Origin: Klebsiella pneumoniae
GTDB taxonomy: Bacteria; Pseudomonadota; Gammaproteobacteria; Ga0077536
Direction of reading: 5' to 3'
Length of the DNA stretch: 64,000 bases
NCBI GenBank assembly: GCA_945862315.1
Contig: CAMAXW010000009.1
Span: 30,802-94,801, forward strand
Part shown: positions 57,707 to 64,000 of the stretch, in pieces
How positions within the stretch are numbered: position 1 is the first letter of the stretch
How the letters are laid out: each line of letters starts with the position of its first letter
Notes under the pieces: model-generated
Told to the model about the DNA's origin: nothing
The model's database searches: none
What the model saw: the letters and a program-made list of their open reading frames with translations, nothing else
Made by a program: the position numbers and the translations under genes

Positions 57707-58918
57707 TCAGGGTTTAATGTCGATCTGAATACAGCTTGCGGCTTGGCGTGCGCGCGTCAAGGCTTCGGCAATGTCGCCGCCGCGTGCGAGTGTCACCGCC
57801 AACCGGCGATGGCCGTGCACGGCGGGTTTGCCGAACACACGCACCTCGGTGGTGGGTTCGGCTAAGGCGGCAGCGATGCCGTGGTACTCAATCTGCTGCC
57901 CCTCACCAGTCCCGAGCACCGCCACCGACGCCGCCGGGCCCCATTGTTCAATCACGGGGATGGGCAAACCCAGAACCGCCCGCACATGCAGGGCAAATTC
58001 AGACAAGGGCTGCCCCACCAAGGTGACCATACCGGTATCGTGCGGTCGCGGCGAGACTTCGCTAAAAATAACGTCGTCCCCGCACACAAAAAGCTCTACG
58101 CCAAACAGCCCGTAGCCGCCCAGTGCCTCGGTGACCACGCGGGCCACGGTCTCGGCCCGCGCGCGGGCCACCGGGTTCATGGGCTGGGGTTGCCAGGACT
58201 CGCGGTAATCGCCGTCAATCTGGAGATGGCCGATGGGTTCGCAAAAGCTCGTGCCCCCAACGTGCCGCACGGTCAATAGTGTGATTTCGTAATCAAATTC
58301 GATAAACCCCTCAACAATAACGCGCGGCACCGCCGCCCGCGCGCCGCCCACGGCCGTGGCCCAGGCAGCGGCGATTGCATCCGGGTGCCGCACCACAACC
58401 TGTCCTTTGCCCGAGGAACTCATCACCGGCTTGACCACGCAGGGCAGTCCAATGCGGTGAATCGCCGCGAGACAGTCCTCCGGCGTGCCCGCAAACTCGT
58501 AGCGCGTGGTCGGCAGCCCGAGGGTTTCCGCGGCGAGTCGGCGAATACCCTCGCGGTCCATCGTCAGCGCAACCGCCCGCGCGGTGGGTGCTACGCGCCA
58601 GCCTTGGGCCTCTAAGGCCAGCAGCCGATCGGTCGCGATGGCTTCCACCTCGGGCAGAATAAAATGGGGTCGTTCGGCCGCCACCAGCGCCGCCAAGGCA
58701 TCGCCGTCGCGCATGTCGATGACATGCGAGCGATGGGCAATTTGCATCGCAGGCGCGTTGGGGTAGCGGTCAACCGCGATAACTTCCAGGCCTAGGCGTT
58801 GCGCTTCGATTGCCACTTCTTTGCCGAGCTCACCAGAGCCGAGCAGCATCACGCGGATGGCGCGGTCGCCAAGGGGGGTGCCCCAAACGGGCGCCGCGGA
58901 AGGTTCTGAGTCGGTCAT
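57707..58918 (-). CDS. purT: Formate-dependent phosphoribosylglycinamide formyltransferase PurT
   Basis: A 403-residue ATP-grasp enzyme that formylates GAR with formate and ATP, an alternative to folate-dependent PurN in purine synthesis. [20 protein letters not shown] is the N-terminal signature; [13 protein letters not shown] and [15 protein letters not shown] complete the ATP-grasp site. The start overlaps pdxB by four bases. Confidence 0.96.
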   Translation of the reverse strand: MTDSEPSAAPVWGTPLGDRAIRVMLLGSGELGKEVAIEAQRLGLEVIAVDRYPNAPAMQIAHRSHVIDMRDGDALAALVAAERPHFILPEVEAIATDRLLALEAQGWRVAPTARAVALTMDREGIRRLAAETLGLPTTRYEFAGTPEDCLAAIHRIGLPCVVKPVMSSSGKGQVVVRHPDAIAAAWATAVGGARAAVPRVIVEGFIEFDYEITLLTVRHVGGTSFCEPIGHLQIDGDYRESWQPQPMNPVARARAETVARVVTEALGGYGLFGVELFVCGDDVIFSEVSPRPHDTGMVTLVGQPLSEFALHVRAVLGLPIPVIEQWGPAASVAVLGTGEGQQIEYHGIAAALAEPTTEVRVFGKPAVHGHRRLAVTLARGGDIAEALTRARQAASCIQIDIKP

Positions 58919-60063
58919 GCAGATACCAGCGGAAAATCTAGGCGTTGAAGAAGGGCTGCAGTATCGGAGTCCCCTTGGTGGATCGCAACCAATTGCCCGG
59001 TGAATTCACGCCGCGCGCCGGCTTGGGCGCGTAACGCATCGAAAGGCGCAGCGGTCGTGGTGGTGTCCGCGCCGGCGAGTGCCTGCAAACGGGGCGTGTC
59101 CGCCAATGGGTTGCAACAATGAAAAACCGCCGCACACAGTGCGTCCAAGCCCGATTTATCCGCGAGATTTAGCGCACTCAGTGGCGGCAGCCTCGCCAGC
59201 CCAGTAGCGTCATCCGGGATCACCAACCACGCCAGCAGGGCGGCGCGTAGTTGCTGGGTAGCGCGTTGCCGCGCGTCCAGTGTGTGCCCCGCAATATGCG
59301 GTGTGGCCACCCACGCGCAGCGGAGTAAATCGGCGTTGATCTGTGGCTCGTTTTGCCAGCAGTCGATGGCGGCCAAGCAGCGACCTGATCCTATCCACGC
59401 GCGCAAAGCGGTCTCGTCCACCACCCCACCACGCGCCGCGTTGATCAGCAGCGCGCCGGGTTGCAGCGCCGCGAGTTCGGCGCGCCCCAACAGTCCCAGC
59501 GTGGGATGCTCGCCGCTACGGGTAAGGGGTACGTGGAGGGTCACGATATCTGCGCGCAGCGCCTCATCCAAGCCAATAAAGCCTGCCGTGCCTTCACGTT
59601 CCGCGCGCGGCGGGTCGTAGCGTAGGCACTGCACATCAAGGGCCGTCAACAAGGCTTCTACGGCACGCCCAGCATGGCCGCAGCCCACAATGGCACAGCG
59701 CATGTCACGCAGCGGGCGGTGGGTCTGCAGTGCCAGCGCCAGCACGCAGGCCAATACATATTCACCCACTGCGCGCGCGTTGCAGCCCGCTGCCGCGGCA
59801 AAACCAATACCTTGGGATTTCAAATAATCGAGGTCGATGTGGTCGGTACCGGCGGTCGCGGTACCCACAAAACGCACGGCAGTACCCGCTAGCAACTGGC
59901 GATCAACCCGCGTGACCGAGCGCACCAGTAAGATGTCGGCCGTCTGCAGGAGTGTTGCGTTGAGTTGGCGTCCATCGACGCTTGTCACGCTACCGCAGGC
60001 ACTAAAAGCCGTTTGCGCCTGCGCGATCACGCGGTCGGCAACAATCCGCAAGCCGGCGTTCAC
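58915..60063 (-). CDS. pdxB: Erythronate-4-phosphate dehydrogenase PdxB
   Basis: A 382-residue D-2-hydroxyacid dehydrogenase-family enzyme of the DXP-dependent vitamin B6 route. The Rossmann fold is recognisable at [17 protein letters not shown], the catalytic region at [18 protein letters not shown], and a C-terminal PdxB dimer extension follows. The DXP-dependent route with PdxB is typical of gammaproteobacteria. The start is GTG at 60063, overlapping secF by four bases (GTGA). Confidence 0.94.
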   Translation of the reverse strand: MNAGLRIVADRVIAQAQTAFSACGSVTSVDGRQLNATLLQTADILLVRSVTRVDRQLLAGTAVRFVGTATAGTDHIDLDYLKSQGIGFAAAAGCNARAVGEYVLACVLALALQTHRPLRDMRCAIVGCGHAGRAVEALLTALDVQCLRYDPPRAEREGTAGFIGLDEALRADIVTLHVPLTRSGEHPTLGLLGRAELAALQPGALLINAARGGVVDETALRAWIGSGRCLAAIDCWQNEPQINADLLRCAWVATPHIAGHTLDARQRATQQLRAALLAWLVIPDDATGLARLPPLSALNLADKSGLDALCAAVFHCCNPLADTPRLQALAGADTTTTAAPFDALRAQAGARREFTGQLVAIHQGDSDTAALLQRLDFPLVSA

Positions 60064-60995
60064 GGGCGAGAGTCGATCTCCGAACCTTCTTTTTGGACCG
60101 GCAACAGTTCTTGGCGAGTCGCACCCAGCGCCAGCACCATCGAACTCGCCACGTAAATCGAAGAATAAGTGCCCACCACAAGGCCGAGGATCAGCGCCGT
60201 GGCAAAACCATGGATGAGTTCACCGCCCAAGAAGAATAGCGACAGCACAGAAAGCGTGGTCACCAAGGCGGTATTGATAGTTCGGCTCAGCGTTTGATTG
60301 AGGGAGAGATTCATCACCTTGATGGGCTCCGCGGTACGCATGCTGCGGAAATTCTCGCGGATACGATCGAAAATGACGATGGTGTCGTTGAGCGAATAAC
60401 CCATCACCGCAAGCACCGCCGCCAAGGCATTGAGGTCGAACTCCATGCGAGTGATTGAGAAGAACCCCACGATCACCAGCACGTCGTGCAAGGTAGCCAC
60501 AATGGCCCCAATGGAAAACTTAAAGGTGAAGCGCAGCATGACGTAAATCAGGATGCCGCCGAGTGCTATTAGCGATGCGATCACGCCGTCTTCAGCCAGT
60601 TCCTCGCCCACCTGCGGGCCCACAAATTCTACCCGGCGCACCTCGGCTTGCGGCAAGAGCTTCGCCACGCGGGCGCCAACATCTTTATTGCTGGCGTCGG
60701 CCGCGTCCACCGCCTGTTGGGGTGGTAGACGGAGCAGCACTTCCCGCGGGGAACCAAAATTCTGCACCACCCCGCCGCCAAAATCGGAACCGGCCAGCGC
60801 ATGGCGGATTTTCTCCAGATCGGCCGGCTCCTCGTAGGCGAGCTCGACCACCGTACCGCCGGTAAATTCGATACTGAAATTAAGCCCCTGAAACGCCAGC
60901 GACCCCACGGCCAAAAGGTTGATAGCAGTGGACAGCCACAGGCCCACGTGGCGCCAGCGCATAAAATCGAAGTTAGGTGTTTTCCACGCAATCAT
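60060..60995 (-). CDS. secF: Protein-export membrane protein SecF
   Basis: A 311-residue RND-type partner of SecD that uses the proton gradient to finish protein export. Six membrane segments with a large periplasmic loop after the first; LNFSIEFTGGTVVEL is the family signature and VMGYSLNDTIVIFDRIREN the conserved helix 4-5 region. Follows secD by 18 bases; pdxB overlaps its end. Confidence 0.96.
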   Translation of the reverse strand: MIAWKTPNFDFMRWRHVGLWLSTAINLLAVGSLAFQGLNFSIEFTGGTVVELAYEEPADLEKIRHALAGSDFGGGVVQNFGSPREVLLRLPPQQAVDAADASNKDVGARVAKLLPQAEVRRVEFVGPQVGEELAEDGVIASLIALGGILIYVMLRFTFKFSIGAIVATLHDVLVIVGFFSITRMEFDLNALAAVLAVMGYSLNDTIVIFDRIRENFRSMRTAEPIKVMNLSLNQTLSRTINTALVTTLSVLSLFFLGGELIHGFATALILGLVVGTYSSIYVASSMVLALGATRQELLPVQKEGSEIDSRP

Positions 60996-61013
60996 GGCGA
61001 CAGACTCCCGCGC

Positions 61014-62843
61014 TTAGACCGAAAGACTCTTCAGCCGGCGACGGCCAAAGACAAGGTTGACGATGGCACGCGTGCCGGTGACCGCCGTGAACATGGAGGT
61101 CAGGATGCCAAGCGACAGCGTAATAGCAAAACCTTTCACCGGTCCTGAGCCAAAACTAAAGAGCACCACGGCCGCGATTAACGTGGTGATGTTGGAATCG
61201 AAGATGGTGGAAAATGCACGCTCGTAGCCCACGTGGATACTCGCCTGCGGTGACATACCGCGGCGGATTTCCTCGCGGATGCGCTCGTTAATGAGCACGT
61301 TGGCATCTACCGCCATGCCGACGGTCAGCAAAATACCGGCGATACCCGGCAAGGACAGTGTGGCCTGCAACATCGACAGCAACGCCACCAGCAGCACCAC
61401 GTTCACCGCGAGCCCCACATTGGCAATCAGCCCGAACCCACGGTAGTACACCAACATATAAAGGCACACCGCCGCAAAGCCCACCACACAGGACTGGATG
61501 CCGCGATCGATATTGGCCTGACCGAGGCTGGGGCCCACGGTACGCTCTTCAATAATTTCCATCGGGGCGGCGAGCGCACCGGCGCGCAATAAGAGCGCTA
61601 AGTCACGCGCTTCATCGCCAGAATCCAGACCTGTGATCTGGAAGCGGTTGGACAATTCGTCGCGGATGGTCGCGACATTAATGACTTCCTCGACCTGGCG
61701 TCCTTCTACTTGCTCGATGAAGACCACTGCCATGGCCTTGCCAATTTCCTCGCGGGTTGATTTGGCGAAGCTGCGTGCGCCTTTACCATCCAGCTGGATA
61801 AACACCGCCGGCTCGCCGCTTTGCGGTTCAACACCAGAACTGGCATCAACGATGGATTCGCCGGTGAGCATCACGCGCCGTTTGAGCAGCAACGGATCGC
61901 CGCTCCGCAGTTGATAAAGCTTGGAACCCAACGGGACGCGGCCCTCGGTGGCGGCTTTGACATCGCCGTTGCTGTCCACCATTCGGAACTCCAGCGTGGC
62001 CGTAGCGCCGATGAGTTTTTTGGCCTCGGCGGTATCCTCAATACCCGGCAATTGCACCACGATGCGGCTGTCGCCCTGCTGCTGGATGACGGGTTCTGCC
62101 ACGCCAAACTCGTTAATGCGATTACGCAGGGTGGTCAAGTTTTGCTTGATGGCGGTTTTGCGCGCAGCGGTCACGAACGCCGGTTTAGGGCTGAGTTGGA
62201 CCGAAAACTCGGTGCTCTTAACTTGGTCGGTGAGGATGAGGTCGTCGAAATCTTTGGCTAGGAGTGCGGTTCCGGCGGTTTTCGCCTCGTCATTCAAAAA
62301 ACTGACTAACAGGCCGCCTTGTGGATCCTGAACCACCGTGCGGAAGCGGATTTTTTTGTCGCGCAGTGCGCTGCGCACCTCCGTGATAAAACGCTCTTCT
62401 GTTTGCTTGCGCACCGCATCGGTGTCCACCTGCATGAGGAAATGCACGCCGCCGCGCAGATCCAGCCCCATGTACATCGGCTTGCCGCCAATGGCGCGCA
62501 GCCACGCCGGCGTGGCCGGGGCCAGGTTGAGCGCGACCAAGTATTGCTTGTTGTCGACGACGGTTTGCAGCGCCGGGACCGCTTTGGCACGCGTTGCATC
62601 GTCAGCGAAACGCAACAGCAAACGCCCACCGGCAAGTTCGCCAGCCTTGGGCGCAAGACCGGCTTTTTCCAAGGCGAGCGTGAGTTTGGTTTCTAGGGCG
62701 GCATCTACCGGCGCGGCACGGCGCGCGGTGACCTGCAATGCGGGATCAAATCCGTAGAGATTAGGGAGCGCGTATAGCATCCCAACCACGGAGACCGCGA
62801 GCACAAGAAGATAGCGCCACAGAGGGTATTGGTTTTGGATCAT
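61014..62843 (-). CDS. secD: Protein-export membrane protein SecD
   Basis: A 609-residue RND-family subunit with six membrane segments. A large periplasmic region with P1 head and base domains follows helix 1; GLDLRGGVHFLMQVD is the start signature. The transmembrane acidic residue used in proton flow lies in VGMAVDANVLINERIREE. Works with SecF and YajC beside SecYEG. It begins 42 bases after yajC. Confidence 0.97.
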   Translation of the reverse strand: MIQNQYPLWRYLLVLAVSVVGMLYALPNLYGFDPALQVTARRAAPVDAALETKLTLALEKAGLAPKAGELAGGRLLLRFADDATRAKAVPALQTVVDNKQYLVALNLAPATPAWLRAIGGKPMYMGLDLRGGVHFLMQVDTDAVRKQTEERFITEVRSALRDKKIRFRTVVQDPQGGLLVSFLNDEAKTAGTALLAKDFDDLILTDQVKSTEFSVQLSPKPAFVTAARKTAIKQNLTTLRNRINEFGVAEPVIQQQGDSRIVVQLPGIEDTAEAKKLIGATATLEFRMVDSNGDVKAATEGRVPLGSKLYQLRSGDPLLLKRRVMLTGESIVDASSGVEPQSGEPAVFIQLDGKGARSFAKSTREEIGKAMAVVFIEQVEGRQVEEVINVATIRDELSNRFQITGLDSGDEARDLALLLRAGALAAPMEIIEERTVGPSLGQANIDRGIQSCVVGFAAVCLYMLVYYRGFGLIANVGLAVNVVLLVALLSMLQATLSLPGIAGILLTVGMAVDANVLINERIREEIRRGMSPQASIHVGYERAFSTIFDSNITTLIAAVVLFSFGSGPVKGFAITLSLGILTSMFTAVTGTRAIVNLVFGRRRLKSLSV

Positions 62844-62885
62844 CGCGATTGCCGTTGATGGAGCAGCATTGGAAATAGGCTGCGG

Positions 62886-63218
62886 TCAAAGTTCCTTGAT
62901 CGTGCCCTTAGGCATCACGGCGCTGACGGCCTGCCGCTGCACCCACACTTCTGCGTCTTTCGCAATTTCTAGCTTAAGGAAGTGGTTGCCAACCTCGGTG
63001 ACCCGACCCAACAGGCCGCCGGTGGTCACGATTTCATCGCCATTGCTCAGGCTTTTGACTAATTGCTGATGCTCTCTCTGGCGCCGCATCTGGGGGCGGA
63101 TCAAGAAAAAATAAAACACCACGAACAGCACGACCAGCGGCAGAAAGCCCAGCATGCTCTCCTGTGTTGTGGCGGGCGCGCCGGCCTGCGCCCAAGCGTC
63201 ACTGATTAGGTATCCCAT
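62886..63218 (-). CDS. yajC: Preprotein translocase accessory protein YajC
   Basis: A 110-residue single-pass protein of the SecDF-YajC complex. The membrane segment (about 23-42, MLGFLPLVVLFVVFYFFLI) is followed by RPQMRRQREHQQLVKSL and the cytoplasmic GDEIVTTGGLLGRV domain, the family hallmark. A strong AGGAGGAG site precedes the ATG. Confidence 0.96.
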   Translation of the reverse strand: MGYLISDAWAQAGAPATTQESMLGFLPLVVLFVVFYFFLIRPQMRRQREHQQLVKSLSNGDEIVTTGGLLGRVTEVGNHFLKLEIAKDAEVWVQRQAVSAVMPKGTIKEL

Positions 63219-63277
63219 AAAATTCTCCTCCTAAAAATCGGTCTGCATTATGGCACACGCACCGGACGCACAGTCAC

Positions 63278-64000
<723 letters not shown>

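Overview
The window is a dense, chromosomal, housekeeping stretch from a moderately GC-rich gammaproteobacterium outside the enterics. The evidence is gene content and order. A pilRS/pilA/pilBCD type IV pilus set is interleaved with sucCD, bamD-rluD-pgeF-clpB and coaE-zapD. A full mraZ-to-lpxC division and wall cluster is followed by argJ and secA. There is an rsmI/rnpB/mraZ junction beside lpoA-yraN-diaA-dolP, then sspAB-petABC, hisGD-murA-ibaG-mlaC and tgt-yajC-secDF. This order resembles Pseudomonas more than E. coli. MurE has the meso-diaminopimelate signature, purT and pdxB are present, HisG is the short form, and cytochrome b carries PVWY. I cannot name the species.

Layout. 1-5151 (minus): a membrane glycosyltransferase-like gene cut by the window edge, major pilin pilA with a sigma-54 promoter, pilR, pilS and a small membrane protein. 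5203-9062 (plus): sucCD and nadE behind a promoter with a CRP-like site. 9082-19775: bamD facing rluD-pgeF-clpB, then pilBCD-coaE-zapD. 19755-24775 (minus): a Nudix/ThiE fusion, argJ and secA, with dciA divergent at 24946. 25274-44003 (minus): lpxC, ftsZ, ftsA, ftsQ, ddl, murB, murC, murG, ftsW, murD, mraY, murF, murE, ftsI, ftsL, rsmH and mraZ, headed by a sigma-70 promoter and a three-box MraZ operator. 44320-44710: RNase P RNA. 44731-49085: rsmI facing lpoA-yraN-diaA/gmhA-dolP. 49088-52757 (minus): sspB, sspA, petC, petB, petA. 52970-57191 (minus): hisD, hisG, murA, ibaG, mlaC. 57294-64000 (minus): gloA, purT, pdxB, secF, secD, yajC and the 3' part of tgt.

The genes serve growth: peptidoglycan precursor synthesis and septation, outer-membrane assembly and lipid transport (bamD, lpxC, lpoA, mlaC, dolP), Sec export, the cytochrome bc1 complex, the TCA step at succinyl-CoA, and twitching pili with their two-component control. 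Many neighbours overlap by 4-8 bases, which suggests translational coupling, and intergenic space is scarce.

I found no mobile element, CRISPR array, tRNA, rRNA or phage gene, and no clearly novel multi-gene system. The points most worth a second look are: PilB lacking three of four zinc cysteines; the glycosyltransferase-like gene behind pilA; the repeated AGGTCA box upstream of pilA; the conserved internal GTG at clpB codon 149; an orphan mlaC; and divergent rsmI/lpoA start codons sharing CATG palindromes.
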